A stretch of DNA of 64,000 bases, taken from Bacillota bacterium (GTDB lineage Bacteria > Bacillota_I > Bacilli_A > RF39 > UBA660). The stretch is from contig SVAM01000002.1 in the NCBI GenBank assembly GCA_015059425.1, positions 1-64,000 of the forward strand. The letters are read 5' to 3'. The translations under genes were made by a program, and so were the position numbers. Positions 16,919 to 24,883 of the stretch are shown here, piece after piece (the first letter of the stretch is position 1; every line of letters begins with the position of its first letter). Below the pieces are notes generated by a model, which worked only from the letters and a program-made list of their open reading frames with translations, was not told the DNA's origin and searched no databases.

Positions 16919-17580
16919 GATTTGATATTTTAACTCTTTTTCCAAACATAATAGAATCTTATATAAATGAAAGCATAATAAAAAGAGCAATTAACAATAA
17001 ATTAATTGAAGTCAATATAGTTAATATAAGAAATTATACATTGCTTAAAAATGGACAAGTTGATGATACTCCATATGGTGGTGGAGCAGGTATGGTATTA
17101 ATGTGTGAACCAGTAGTAAGAGCGATTGAATCTGTAAAAAAAGAAGATACAAAAGTATATTTATTATCACCACAAGGTAAAGTTTTTAATGATAAAATTG
17201 CAGAAGAATTAATTAATGAATGTAAACATATTGTTTTAGTATGTGGACATTATGAAGGTTTTGACGAAAGAATTAAAAACTTTGTTGATGGTGAGATTAG
17301 TATAGGTGATTTTGTTTTAACAGGTGGTGAACTTCCTGCTTTAGTAATATTAGATACAGTATCAAGGTTTATTCCTGGAGTTATAGCAAATGATTCTTTT
17401 AATAATGATTCGTTTAAAAACAATTTATTAGATTATCCAGTTTATACTAAGCCTCGGGAATTTAGGGGGTTAAGTGTTCCTGAAGTGTTATTAAGTGGAA
17501 ATCATAAAAAAATTAAGGAATATAGAGAAAGTGAACAAATAAGAGTCACAAAAGAAAAAAGACCAGATTTATTAAAGTAG
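16915..17580 (+). CDS. trmD: tRNA (guanine-N1)-methyltransferase TrmD
   Basis: Makes m1G37 next to the anticodon, preventing +1 frameshifts. Trefoil-knot SAM motifs are visible: YGGGAGMVLMCEPV, CGHYEGFDERI and EISIGDFVLTGGELPAL. Full length at 221 residues. It is coupled to rimM through an ATGA overlap. The usual next gene, rplS, is absent; an unknown gene follows directly. Confidence 0.97.
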   Translation: MRFDILTLFPNIIESYINESIIKRAINNKLIEVNIVNIRNYTLLKNGQVDDTPYGGGAGMVLMCEPVVRAIESVKKEDTKVYLLSPQGKVFNDKIAEELINECKHIVLVCGHYEGFDERIKNFVDGEISIGDFVLTGGELPALVILDTVSRFIPGVIANDSFNNDSFKNNLLDYPVYTKPREFRGLSVPEVLLSGNHKKIKEYRESEQIRVTKEKRPDLLK

Positions 17581-17589
17581 GTGGTAGTG

Positions 17590-18042
17590 GTGAAAAGTTT
17601 TATAATAAAAGAATTAGATGAAGATTTAAAAATTGAAGATTTTGAATTAAAAAGTTCTGGATTTAAATATAAAATTAAGAATAATAATGATTTAGGAGTT
17701 AAAGAAATTACTATAGTAAGCCCTGATATAGTAAGTGATTTAGTATCTCATAATTTTGATAAGAAATATAAAAAAATCTTAGAATTTTATTTTAATTCTT
17801 TACAAGATGAAGATACTACCGAAGGTAATTTATTATTAGCATTAGATGAAATAACAAGACTTAGAAATACTTTAATAAAAAAATATAATATTTATGTAAA
17901 AAGAAAAGTGTTAGAAAAATTATTAAAAAAACTTAAAATATTAGAAAACGAAATTCGTTCAAAAATAATTGATTTTAAACTCATAAAAGAAACGCTATTG
18001 GGTTATAATAATAACATTGAAGAGAAAAGTAAGGGTAGATAA
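17590..18042 (+). CDS. Hypothetical protein, 150 residues
   Basis: Not recognised. The first half is mixed; the second half (from about residue 80) is strongly helical and Lys/Leu/Ile-rich with heptad-like spacing (RNTLIKKYNIYVKRKVLEKL), suggesting a coiled coil. The track starts at GTG 17581, but AGGTGG at 17579-17584 points to GTG 17590 five bases later. It is attached to the rimM-trmD operon where rplS often sits, but it is not L19. Confidence 0.7.
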   Translation: MKSFIIKELDEDLKIEDFELKSSGFKYKIKNNNDLGVKEITIVSPDIVSDLVSHNFDKKYKKILEFYFNSLQDEDTTEGNLLLALDEITRLRNTLIKKYNIYVKRKVLEKLLKKLKILENEIRSKIIDFKLIKETLLGYNNNIEEKSKGR

Positions 18043-18051
18043 AATTTTCTC

Positions 18052-18080
18052 TTGAAAAATTATAAAAAATAAGTTATAAT
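18052..18080 (+). promoter_or_regulatory. Promoter of tRNA-Arg
   Basis: TTGAAA, 17-base spacer, TATAAT, 20 bases ahead of the tRNA. Confidence 0.8.
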
Positions 18081-18100
18081 GAGTAACAGCTGGTAGTTAT

Positions 18101-18177
18101 GACTCCGTAGCTCAGCTGGATAGAGCAATCGCCTTCTAAGCGATCGGTCAAGTGTTCGAATCACTTCGGAGTCACCA
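18101..18177 (+). tRNA. tRNA-Arg (anticodon TCT)
   Basis: Complete cloverleaf: acceptor GACTCCG / CGGAGTC, D arm GCTC...GAGC, anticodon stem ATCGC / GCGAT with loop CTTCTAA (anticodon TCT, reads AGA/AGG), T arm AAGTG-TTCGAAT-CACTT, discriminator A and an encoded CCA. AGA is by far the main Arg codon in these AT-rich genes. Confidence 0.97.
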
Positions 18178-18188
18178 TTAAGATAAAT

Positions 18189-18210
18189 ACTCGGTTTAAT
18201 CCGAGTTTTT
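18189..18210 (+). terminator. Terminator of tRNA-Arg
   Basis: ACTCGG-TTTAAT-CCGAGT stem followed by five Ts. Confidence 0.85.
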
Positions 18211-18218
18211 ATTTTGTA

Positions 18219-19160
18219 TTAATTTTCTTTAAAAGTTTCAATTATTTCATTATCAACTTTAAATATAACCTCTTTTACGTTTAGAGTATCTTTTAAAGAT
18301 AAAGAAATAGAATATTTAACTTCTTCTAAAATATCTTTGTTATTAAAATTATTAAAAATTTCATTATTAAATGTTAAGTTTATTTGATTTTCTAAGGTCT
18401 CATAATTTAAAAGTTCTACTGATGAAGCAAGATAACTTATAAGATTAGTCTCATAAATAGGTGAGCTTTTTAACTCTTCAATAATAATTTCAATTTTATT
18501 ATCCTGTTTATTATTAATTTTTGTAACAGGTATATAGTATGTTAAATCTTCTTCTTTACCAATGTAATAAATTGTAGTTTTTGATAAATCCTTAATACTT
18601 GTAATATCATATACTTTATTTATCCCGTAATTTCTATCTAATATATTTGGCAGAATTAAATTAGTTTGAGGTAATTTAATTAGTTTTTCATTTTCTACAA
18701 AAATTATTATTTGTTTTACTTCAGGTAATTCTGTTAAAGTATAAACTATTGCTTCTATTAACTTTTCTTCATTTTCTTTTGGCACGTTTAAAAATTCTTT
18801 AGAAAAATTAATTTTTAATAGATTATTATTTAATGATAATTCTAAAATTTTTGTATTTTTAGGTATTATAGCTTTAAAATTTTTAGGAATGTATTCTGAT
18901 TTTTCACTATCCATAATTAAAGCGTTAAGTAATTCTTTTATTTTATCTATAGTATCTTCAGTTTTAATAACTAAATTAGTTCTAATTACGTAATTATCTT
19001 TATTTATCAGATAAATGGGACTAGTATTAACCGAAACATAGGTGGTGGTTTGTTTAATCTCATTTAAATTATTTGTATCGGGAAAAAAATATAAAATACT
19101 TACAATTATCAAAGCTAGTGAAGCAGTAATAATTCTTCTTAAAGCGGATTTTTTAAGCAT
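18219..19160 (-). CDS. gerM: GerM-like sporulation/germination protein with two GerMN domains
   Basis: The N-terminal hydrophobic segment at residues 9-28 is an anchor or signal. Two tandem repeats follow, about 55-165 and 185-305, each with an (L/I)KINFSKEF or INLTFNNEIF beta-strand motif and a leucine-rich TLTELPEVKQI helix. This matches the paired GerMN domains of GerM, needed for engulfment and spore formation. ATG at 19160 is preferred over the upstream GTG because AGGTG lies six bases before it. Neighbours gerE and spoIIIAH support the sporulation role. Confidence 0.8.
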   Translation of the reverse strand: MLKKSALRRIITASLALIIVSILYFFPDTNNLNEIKQTTTYVSVNTSPIYLINKDNYVIRTNLVIKTEDTIDKIKELLNALIMDSEKSEYIPKNFKAIIPKNTKILELSLNNNLLKINFSKEFLNVPKENEEKLIEAIVYTLTELPEVKQIIIFVENEKLIKLPQTNLILPNILDRNYGINKVYDITSIKDLSKTTIYYIGKEEDLTYYIPVTKINNKQDNKIEIIIEELKSSPIYETNLISYLASSVELLNYETLENQINLTFNNEIFNNFNNKDILEEVKYSISLSLKDTLNVKEVIFKVDNEIIETFKEN

Positions 19161-19204
19161 TAATATCACCTAATTAATATATACGATATAAAATACATTT
19201 TTAG

Positions 19205-19231
19205 AATTAAAAAATCTCCAAAAGGAGATTT
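19205..19231 (-). terminator. Terminator of gerE
   Basis: On the minus strand AAATCTCC-TTTT-GGAGATTT forms an eight-base-pair stem followed by Ts, directly after the gerE stop. Confidence 0.8.
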
Positions 19232-19234
19232 AAA

Positions 19235-19441
19235 TTATAGAGTTATTTCACCTAATTTGAGTAATTCTACTACAGCACTTGCGCGACCTTTAACTTCTAA
19301 TTTTTGGATAGTATTAGATATATGATTTCTAACAGTTTTTTCACTTATATTAAGTTTTTTTGCTATTTCTTTTGTAGTCTTTCCTTCTACTAATAATGTA
19401 AATATAACTTGTTCTCTATTAGTTAAAATACTTCTTTTCAC
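19235..19441 (-). CDS. gerE: Spore-coat regulator GerE (LuxR-type HTH)
   Basis: A 68-residue protein that is nearly only a LuxR-type helix-turn-helix: KTTKEIAKKLNISEKTVRNHISN, then KLEVKGRASAVVELLKLGE. The match to B. subtilis GerE (about 74 residues, TTKEIASELFISEKTVRNHISN) from memory is very close along the full length. GerE controls late mother-cell genes for coat assembly. The start is GTG with AAAGGAAG upstream. It sits between gerM and spoIIIAH. Confidence 0.9.
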   Translation of the reverse strand: MKRSILTNREQVIFTLLVEGKTTKEIAKKLNISEKTVRNHISNTIQKLEVKGRASAVVELLKLGEITL

Positions 19442-19517
19442 GCATATCTTCCTTTCATAATTATACTATTTCTAGTGTATTTTATGAGATATGCTTAAAT
19501 TTGGTTAAAATACTGGC

Positions 19518-20012
19518 CTAATTATCAAATTTTACAGTAATGTACATATTAGTATCATATAGACTTTGAATACTCCTAATTATATTATTTGCAAGTTTAC
19601 TGTCATGTGTTTTACTAGCAACTGTTATTTTTATATTTGTTCCATTAATGCTTACAACTGAATCTAATTTATAATTTTCTTTAATAATTTTTTCTATTTC
19701 TTCTTTTTTACTTTCGTTTTTGTTCATATTTTGAAGTTCATTATAAGCATCATTTTTTTCTTGTAGGCTTGATGTATTGCTAAGTAATATGTTTTGTAAT
19801 TCTTCTAATTTAGCAACATAAGCTTCTTCTTCAGCTACTTTTAATGCAACTAAAGTATCTGATTCACTTATTACTAATTCAGTAGCTTCATTATTTGTAC
19901 TTGATACATTTAAAGTAGATAAAGTATCATTAGACATAGATAAATAATAAATACTTAAAACCATTATTAATGAAAAAAGGGTTATAAACCATAAGTTTTG
20001 TTTGTTAATCAT
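19518..20012 (-). CDS. spoIIIAH: Stage III sporulation protein AH (SpoIIIAH)
   Basis: Residues 5-25 form one membrane helix (WFITLFSLIMVLSIYYLSM). A long Glu/Lys/Leu-rich coiled coil follows (about 55-110), and then a small ring-building domain with VVSINGTNIKITVASK at the C-terminus. SpoIIIAH, in the mother-cell membrane, binds forespore SpoIIQ to build the feeding channel. Length (164) is close to shorter clostridial versions. The rest of the spoIIIA operon is not beside it. Confidence 0.75.
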   Translation of the reverse strand: MINKQNLWFITLFSLIMVLSIYYLSMSNDTLSTLNVSSTNNEATELVISESDTLVALKVAEEEAYVAKLEELQNILLSNTSSLQEKNDAYNELQNMNKNESKKEEIEKIIKENYKLDSVVSINGTNIKITVASKTHDSKLANNIIRSIQSLYDTNMYITVKFDN

Positions 20013-20117
20013 AAAATTTATCCTTTCGTTTACATTAAAATATATGTAATAAGGAATATTTTATGTTATATTTGTTTATTTTTTAATATAATGTTATAAT
20101 TATGATGAGGTTAAGAT

Positions 20118-20867
20118 ATGAAAGAAATATTAGTTTATGGATTTATGATTTTTATATTTTGTTCATTTTTTGGCTATTTTTTAGAAGTGTTTTGGGTTTA
20201 TTTAGGAACTAAAAAATGGGTTAATAGGGGATTTTTATGTGGACCAGTAATACCAATATATGGCCTTGGTGCCTTACTTATATTTTTTTGTTTATTAAGA
20301 TATTATAATGATCCAGTGGTTATATTTGTCTTTGGCGTTATTATTACAAGTGCATTAGAATATTTTGTCTCATTTGTAATGGAAAAAATTTTTCATAATA
20401 AATGGTGGGATTATAGTAATGAAAAATATAATATTAATGGTAGAATATGTTTAAGAAATTCGTTGGCTTTTGGCGTATTATCATTAGTTATAATTTATTT
20501 TCTAACACCAATATTAGCTATAATTTTTGATTTATTTAGTTTTAAATTTTGGAGTATTACAGCTTTAGTTACCTTTATTTTAATAATTATAGATTTTATA
20601 TATTCTGTACGAGTTGCCTATAACTTAAGAAATAGAATTATTATAGTAGAAGAACTTAAAAATGAAAAAATAAATATGATATCTGCTATATTTGAAAAGA
20701 AATTAAAAGAATTAACTAAGGAATTTAAAACATTCCCTAATAGACTTTTAAAAGCTTTCCCATATTTAGAAAATGAATATCATAACAGTTTTGAAATTAT
20801 GAAGAAAATTCGTGAACAAGAAAAAGATAGAAGAAAAAAGTTAAAGACAAAATTAAAAATAAAATAA
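20118..20867 (+). CDS. CmpB-like (PF06541, 'ABC-transporter type IV') membrane protein, copy 1
   Basis: 249 residues with about five membrane helices (start, 60-75, 75-95, 120-145, 150-170), the family motif RGFLCGPVIPIYGLG near residue 40 and YNINGRICLRNSLAFG near 115. A charged Lys-rich cytoplasmic tail of about 80 residues follows. The function of this family is not settled despite the database name. A paralogue lies at 37138. Confidence 0.75.
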   Translation: MKEILVYGFMIFIFCSFFGYFLEVFWVYLGTKKWVNRGFLCGPVIPIYGLGALLIFFCLLRYYNDPVVIFVFGVIITSALEYFVSFVMEKIFHNKWWDYSNEKYNINGRICLRNSLAFGVLSLVIIYFLTPILAIIFDLFSFKFWSITALVTFILIIIDFIYSVRVAYNLRNRIIIVEELKNEKINMISAIFEKKLKELTKEFKTFPNRLLKAFPYLENEYHNSFEIMKKIREQEKDRRKKLKTKLKIK

Positions 20868-20885
20868 AATATAAGTAAATTTGAG

Positions 20886-20910
20886 CAGATATGTAAAAAT
20901 ATCTGTTTTT
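20886..20910 (+). terminator. Terminator of the 20118 gene
   Basis: CAGATAT-GTAAAA-ATATCTG followed by five Ts. Confidence 0.8.
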
Positions 20911-20922
20911 AAATGTTTACTA

Positions 20923-20957
20923 ATAGACAAGAAGTTAAATATATGGTATATTTTAAA
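20923..20957 (+). promoter_or_regulatory. Promoter of surface protein C, shared with the 47537 remnant
   Basis: TAGACA, 17-base spacer, TATATT. Bases 20932-20959 are identical to 47508-47535, upstream of the surface-protein remnant. Confidence 0.7.
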
Positions 20958-20980
20958 TATCATAGGAAGGAAGTTAAGAA

Positions 20981-21115
20981 ATGAGAAAGATTTTAAGAAC
21001 TTCCCAACAGTTTGCTAAAAATGCATCTGGGGAGGGGCTATTTAAGTTAAACACTCAGATAGTATCTAGGCAAAATAACTTTAAGTTACCTTTAAATATA
21101 GAGGTGACAAAATGA
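20981..21115 (+). CDS. Small leader ORF (44 residues) coupled to surface protein C
   Basis: The ORF is too short for the track: ATG 20981, strong SD AGGAAGG ten bases upstream, 44 codons and a TGA that overlaps the ATG of the next gene (ATGA). The peptide is MRKILRTSQQFAKNASGEG... and ends LPLNIEVTK; it has no recognised domain. The overlap and the good RBS suggest translational coupling or a leader-type control of the surface protein. It could also be a chance ORF in a 5' UTR. Confidence 0.5.
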   Translation: MRKILRTSQQFAKNASGEGLFKLNTQIVSRQNNFKLPLNIEVTK

Positions 21116-22464
21116 AATTTGAAACTATAAGAAGTAAAAAGAAAATATTATTAATTGGAATAATATTATTTTGCGTTAGTGTAACTTTAATATTAGCTAC
21201 AAGTTTAGCAGCTTATAAAAAAACAACAACAATTAAAATAGCAGAAGGTACTGTTAATTATATAATACCGGACTTTAAAATGATAGCGTTAAAACAGTGG
21301 AATGAAGAAATTGGAGAATATGAAGATGTTGGTGTAATGCCAAGTGGCAGTGAATATGTTATTTCTGAAGATAGCTATTGTGAAGTATTAGGAGAAAAGG
21401 ATGAAAATGTAGTACTCTATACTGATTCAAAAGGTCAGCATGTAATATCAAATATTCAAAAAAAATCGAAGTGTTATTTATATTTTGAAAAAAGAAGTAC
21501 TGGAAGTAAATATATTTTAGCAAATAGTAAAATGAGAAGTGGAACACCGAATTTTGCAAATACAAGTTGTACATCAGGGTCAAATAATGGTGGACATTGT
21601 AGAGAAGAAACAGTAGGTTTGTATTGTTGGGATATAGATACTAATGAGTCTTGTACATCTTCAAGCGAAAATAAAACATATTTTTATCGTGGAAATGTAA
21701 AAAATAATTATGTAAAATTTGCAGGGTTCTATTGGAGAATAATAAGAATAAATGAAAATGGCTCAATAAGAATGATATATCAAGGTAGAACAAAAGATGA
21801 CTATGGTAATGAATTAGAAATACAAAATGTTGGAGATGAAACTCAACTGGCTGAAACAAGTTCATTTAATACAGATTACAACCGAGCAGAATATGTAGGA
21901 TTTAAATATGAATTGGAAAATGCACATGGAACAGATGATAAGTCGACTATATTAAGTGCATTAGAAACATGGTATGCAAATGAACTACAAAATTATGAAG
22001 AATACTTAGATACAGAATCGGGATTTTGTGGCGATAGAAGTGCCTATACAGATACAAGTGGAACAACAGCAGGTGGGGGTACAGGATCAACTAGAACCTA
22101 TTATGGAACATATACAAGATTATGTACAAATAAAGCACCATCATTTAAGTGTTCAGATAATGGAAATGATTTATACAAAACTAAGATAGGCTTAATAACA
22201 GCAGATGAAGTGGCATATGCTGGAGGTACAAATACGTGGATTAATTATAGTTATTACTTATATACAGGCAATTTGTATTGGACGCTTTCTCCGGGCATCT
22301 TCGACGGTTCGTATGCGAATGTGTTTCTCATGGGCAATACTGGTGGCTTGGACTTCACCCGCGTGCAACACTCGTATGGCGTCCGCCCAGTTATAAATCT
22401 GTCAGCTGATAACCTGATAATTTTAGGAAGTGGATTAGCAATTGATCCATATGTCATTTCATAA
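21112..22464 (+). CDS. Surface protein with DGR-like variable C-terminus (family member C)
   Basis: 450 residues. Residues 10-33 form a signal-anchor helix identical in DNA to that of the truncated gene at 1. An ectodomain with a Cys-containing linker follows, then the domain shared with 11285: FAGFYWRIIRINENGS, ENAHGTDDKST, IGLITADE and YGVRPVINLSA. From WTLSP to YGVRP the codons are GGC, ATC, GAC, CTC, ACC, CGC, CAC and similar, a sharp break from AT-ending usage elsewhere. It is probably exported and membrane-bound with a lectin-like ligand face. An accessory-type gene follows at 22695, which links this locus to a DGR. Confidence 0.85.
   Translation: MKFETIRSKKKILLIGIILFCVSVTLILATSLAAYKKTTTIKIAEGTVNYIIPDFKMIALKQWNEEIGEYEDVGVMPSGSEYVISEDSYCEVLGEKDENVVLYTDSKGQHVISNIQKKSKCYLYFEKRSTGSKYILANSKMRSGTPNFANTSCTSGSNNGGHCREETVGLYCWDIDTNESCTSSSENKTYFYRGNVKNNYVKFAGFYWRIIRINENGSIRMIYQGRTKDDYGNELEIQNVGDETQLAETSSFNTDYNRAEYVGFKYELENAHGTDDKSTILSALETWYANELQNYEEYLDTESGFCGDRSAYTDTSGTTAGGGTGSTRTYYGTYTRLCTNKAPSFKCSDNGNDLYKTKIGLITADEVAYAGGTNTWINYSYYLYTGNLYWTLSPGIFDGSYANVFLMGNTGGLDFTRVQHSYGVRPVINLSADNLIILGSGLAIDPYVIS
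21126..21252 (+). repeat. 127-base exact repeat of window bases 1-127
   Basis: Both copies encode the same N-terminal anchor (IRSKKKILLIGI ... KIAEGT). Identity stops abruptly after GAAGGTACT, beyond which the two proteins diverge strongly. Confidence 0.9.
22279..22407 (+). other. Candidate DGR variable region in surface protein C
   Basis: From the Trp codon of WTLSP to the YGVRPVINLS block, about 15 of some 40 codons are NNC, against the strong A/T bias at third positions nearby. Runs such as GGC ATC TTC GAC and GAC TTC ACC CGC look like AAC codons altered at their adenines. The flanks (TATTGGACGCTT and CGTATGG-GTCCG-CCAGTTATAAAT) are nearly unchanged relative to the 11285 copy. Confidence 0.6.
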
Positions 22465-22475
22465 ATGACGTATGG
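22447..22475 (+). repeat. Hairpin H1 spanning the stop codon, copy 2
   Basis: CCATATGTCATTT-CAT-AAATGACGTATGG, 13 base pairs with one G-T pair. Same place as 12872-12900. Confidence 0.75.
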
Positions 22476-22503
22476 AAAGACGATGAAGATATGAAAGAAA
22501 GTT

Positions 22504-22531
22504 GTTGCAAAATGACTCCTCATTTTGCAAC
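22504..22531 (+). repeat. Hairpin H2, copy 2
   Basis: GTTGCAAAATG-ACTCCT-CATTTTGCAAC, a perfect 11-base-pair stem. The substitution relative to 12929-12956 keeps pairing (G-C here, G-T there), suggesting that the structure is conserved. Confidence 0.75.
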
Positions 22532-22694
22532 CGCTTAGCTTTATATTTTTCATCAACAAATAAAATAAGGAATTAACCCGCTGAACTTTGTTTGTCGGCT
22601 GGGCGATTATATAGAATAAAAATATCTTAGTTATGAGAGCAGTATTATCTTAACGAGATTTAAAAATAATATTTTAAAATATTGAGTTTTTGAA

Positions 22695-22991
22695 GTGGAG
22701 TTGGTTAATACGAAGAATATAGATAAGTATTTAATGTTAAAGGATAAATATCAAGATTATGTGATATTAATAAAATCTGGTAATTTCTATTATTCTTATT
22801 TAAAGGACGCTTTTATAATAAGGTATTTTTTTAATTATCAAATGCAGGGCAATAGAATAGGGTTTCCGGTTTCGGTGAAAGATAAAGTAATTAAATTGCT
22901 TAAAAATAATAATATAATGATGATATCAAGGATCAAGATGAATTCACTTTGTTCATCCTTGACATCATTTAAAGACTTAATTCCCAATTGA
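22695..22991 (+). CDS. MutS-domain-I-like small protein, possible DGR accessory
   Basis: 98 residues. DKYLMLKDKYQDYVILIKSG followed by NFYYSYLKDA matches the N-terminal mismatch-recognition domain of MutS (YLxLKxxxPxxLLFxxxGDFYExFxxDA). Then IGFPVSVKDKVIKLLKNNNI fits the rest of domain I. The ATPase and all other MutS domains are absent. Stand-alone MutS-like domains are, to my recollection, one of the accessory protein types found beside DGR reverse transcriptases. It starts about 230 bases after a variable-region gene. The GTG start is uncertain, as no strong RBS is visible. No RT follows. Confidence 0.6.
   Translation: MELVNTKNIDKYLMLKDKYQDYVILIKSGNFYYSYLKDAFIIRYFFNYQMQGNRIGFPVSVKDKVIKLLKNNNIMMISRIKMNSLCSSLTSFKDLIPN
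22925..22971 (+). other. Imperfect inverted repeat at the end of the MutS-I-like gene
   Basis: ATATCAAGGAT and ATCCTTGACAT pair with one mismatch, while the inner GATGAA/TTCATC arms allow an alternative fold. The repeat lies within the last third of the coding sequence. No T-run follows. Confidence 0.45.
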
Positions 22992-23022
22992 GTCTAAACG
23001 GGAACTTACTTTTTTAATCAAC

Positions 23023-23055
23023 AGATTAGAGTTTATACTTTAATCTTTTTTATTT
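23023..23055 (+). terminator. Terminator upstream of lepA
   Basis: AGATTAGAGT-TTAT-ACTTTAATCT, ten base pairs with one G-T pair, followed by TTTTTTATTTTT. Confidence 0.8.
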
Positions 23056-23083
23056 TTAAGTTATAATAATAGTGGTGTTTTTT

Positions 23084-24880
23084 ATGAATGCAAAAAATAT
23101 TAGAAACTTTTCAATTATAGCACATATCGATCATGGTAAAAGTACTTTAGCGGATCGTATTTTAGAGTGCACTAATGCGATAGATAAAAGAGAATTAAAG
23201 GAGCAAATGCTAGATAGTATGGATCTTGAACGTGAAAGAGGAATTACTATTAAGTTAAATGCTGTAGAACTTCATACTAAATATAATGGAGAAGAATATA
23301 AATTAAATTTGATAGATACTCCGGGACATGTAGATTTTTCTTATGAAGTTTCACGAAGCCTTGCAGCATGTGAAGGCGCAATATTAGTAGTTGATGCCGC
23401 GCAAGGGATAGAAGCTCAAACTATTGCAAATTTATATCTTGCCTTAAACAATGATTTAACTATTATACCGGTTATAAATAAAATTGATTTACCTAATGCA
23501 AATGTACCTAAAGTTACTGAAGAACTTAAAAGGGTATTTGGTTTTTCTGAAAAAGAAATAGTTTTATGTAGTGGAAAAACTGGTATTGGAGTTCCTGAAT
23601 TAATAGAAGAAATTATTAAAAGAGTTCCTGCTCCAACAATACCAAAAACAGATAAAACAAGAGCGCTAATATTTGATAGTAGATTTGATGCTTATCGTGG
23701 TGTTATTGCTTTAGTAAAAGTTGAAAGTGGAGAATTAAAAGTAAAAGATAAAATTAAAATGATGGCAACTGATTCGGAGTTTGAAATAGTAGAACTAGGA
23801 GTTAGTTCGCCAAAAGAAATTAAAAAAGATGTAATAAAAGCTGGAGAAGTTGGCTATGTATGTGCAAGTATTAAAGATATTTCTAAAGTTCAAGTGGGAG
23901 ATACTATAACTCTAGTAAATAATCCAGCAGAAGAACCTATAAAAGGATATCAACCTATGAAGCCCATGGTATATTCTGGATTATTTCCTGTAGAACCGAA
24001 TAAATTTGAAGATTTAAAAGAAGCCTTAAATAAATTAAAGTTAAATGATGCTGCCTTATCTTTCGAAGCAGAAACTTCTGATGCTTTAGGCTTTGGCTTT
24101 AGAACAGGTTTTTTAGGGTTACTTCATATGGATGTTATAATGACTCGTATAGAACGTGAATTTGGTATTGATATTATTGCTACAAGTCCAAGTGTTATTT
24201 ATGAAGTTACATTAAATAGTGGAGAAGTATTAAATATAGATTCGCCAAATAAAATGCCTGATAGAACTAATATTTCTTATATAAAAGAACCATTTATTTA
24301 TACAAATATAATAGTTCCGAGCGAATATATAGGTCCAATTATGGAGTTATGCCAAGATAAAAGAGGAATATATAAATCAATGGAATATATTGATGAAACT
24401 AGGGTTAACATTCACTATGAAATACCACTTTCAGAAATTGTATATGACTTCTTTGATAAATTAAAGAGTTATACTAAAGGTTATGCTTCATTTGATTATG
24501 AAATATGTGGATATAAAGAATCTAATTTAGTAAAAATGGATATTTTATTAAACGGAAGTATAGTAGATGCTTTATCAGTAATAGTTCATAAAGATTTTGC
24601 TTACCATAGAGGTCGTGCAATAGTAAAAAAATTAAGAGAATTAATTCCAAGGCAAATGTTTGAATTGCCTGTACAAGCAAGTGTTGGTTCGAAAGTAATT
24701 GCACGAGAAACAATTAGCGCTATGCGAAAAAATGTATTAGCAAAATGTTATGGTGGAGATGTCAGCCGTAAAAGAAAATTGTTAGAAAAACAAAAAGAAG
24801 GTAAAAAAAGAATGAAGATGGTAGGCTCCGTAGAAGTGCCACAAGAAGCATTCTTAGCAGTATTAAGCGGGGAGGAATAA
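23084..24880 (+). CDS. lepA: Elongation factor 4 (LepA)
   Basis: Ribosomal GTPase that acts during initiation and elongation stress. G1 [10 protein letters not shown]2 region RGITI, G3 DTPGHVDF and G4 NKIDLP are all present. The C-terminal LepA-specific domain follows, with [19 protein letters not shown] and [19 protein letters not shown]. 598 residues is normal. ATG 23084 ([12 protein letters not shown]) is the family start; the track's GTG 23072 adds four residues. lepA followed by hemW is a conserved Bacillus pairing. Confidence 0.97.
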   Translation: MNAKNIRNFSIIAHIDHGKSTLADRILECTNAIDKRELKEQMLDSMDLERERGITIKLNAVELHTKYNGEEYKLNLIDTPGHVDFSYEVSRSLAACEGAILVVDAAQGIEAQTIANLYLALNNDLTIIPVINKIDLPNANVPKVTEELKRVFGFSEKEIVLCSGKTGIGVPELIEEIIKRVPAPTIPKTDKTRALIFDSRFDAYRGVIALVKVESGELKVKDKIKMMATDSEFEIVELGVSSPKEIKKDVIKAGEVGYVCASIKDISKVQVGDTITLVNNPAEEPIKGYQPMKPMVYSGLFPVEPNKFEDLKEALNKLKLNDAALSFEAETSDALGFGFRTGFLGLLHMDVIMTRIEREFGIDIIATSPSVIYEVTLNSGEVLNIDSPNKMPDRTNISYIKEPFIYTNIIVPSEYIGPIMELCQDKRGIYKSMEYIDETRVNIHYEIPLSEIVYDFFDKLKSYTKGYASFDYEICGYKESNLVKMDILLNGSIVDALSVIVHKDFAYHRGRAIVKKLRELIPRQMFELPVQASVGSKVIARETISAMRKNVLAKCYGGDVSRKRKLLEKQKEGKKRMKMVGSVEVPQEAFLAVLSGEE

Positions 24881-24883
24881 AAA

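Larger units (their letters stand above)
21681..22674 (+). repeat. Long duplicated block, copy 2 (partner 12106-13094)
   Basis: Roughly 90% identical by eye to the 11285 locus outside the variable segment and a few indels. It includes about 200 bases of noncoding DNA downstream of the stop codon. Confidence 0.8.

Noticed and set aside
12698-23000. A DGR template repeat or reverse transcriptase in the window
   Set aside because: I looked for a second copy of the variable-region flanks and for an RT ORF (YxDD motif) and found neither; no ORF in the track looks like an RT.
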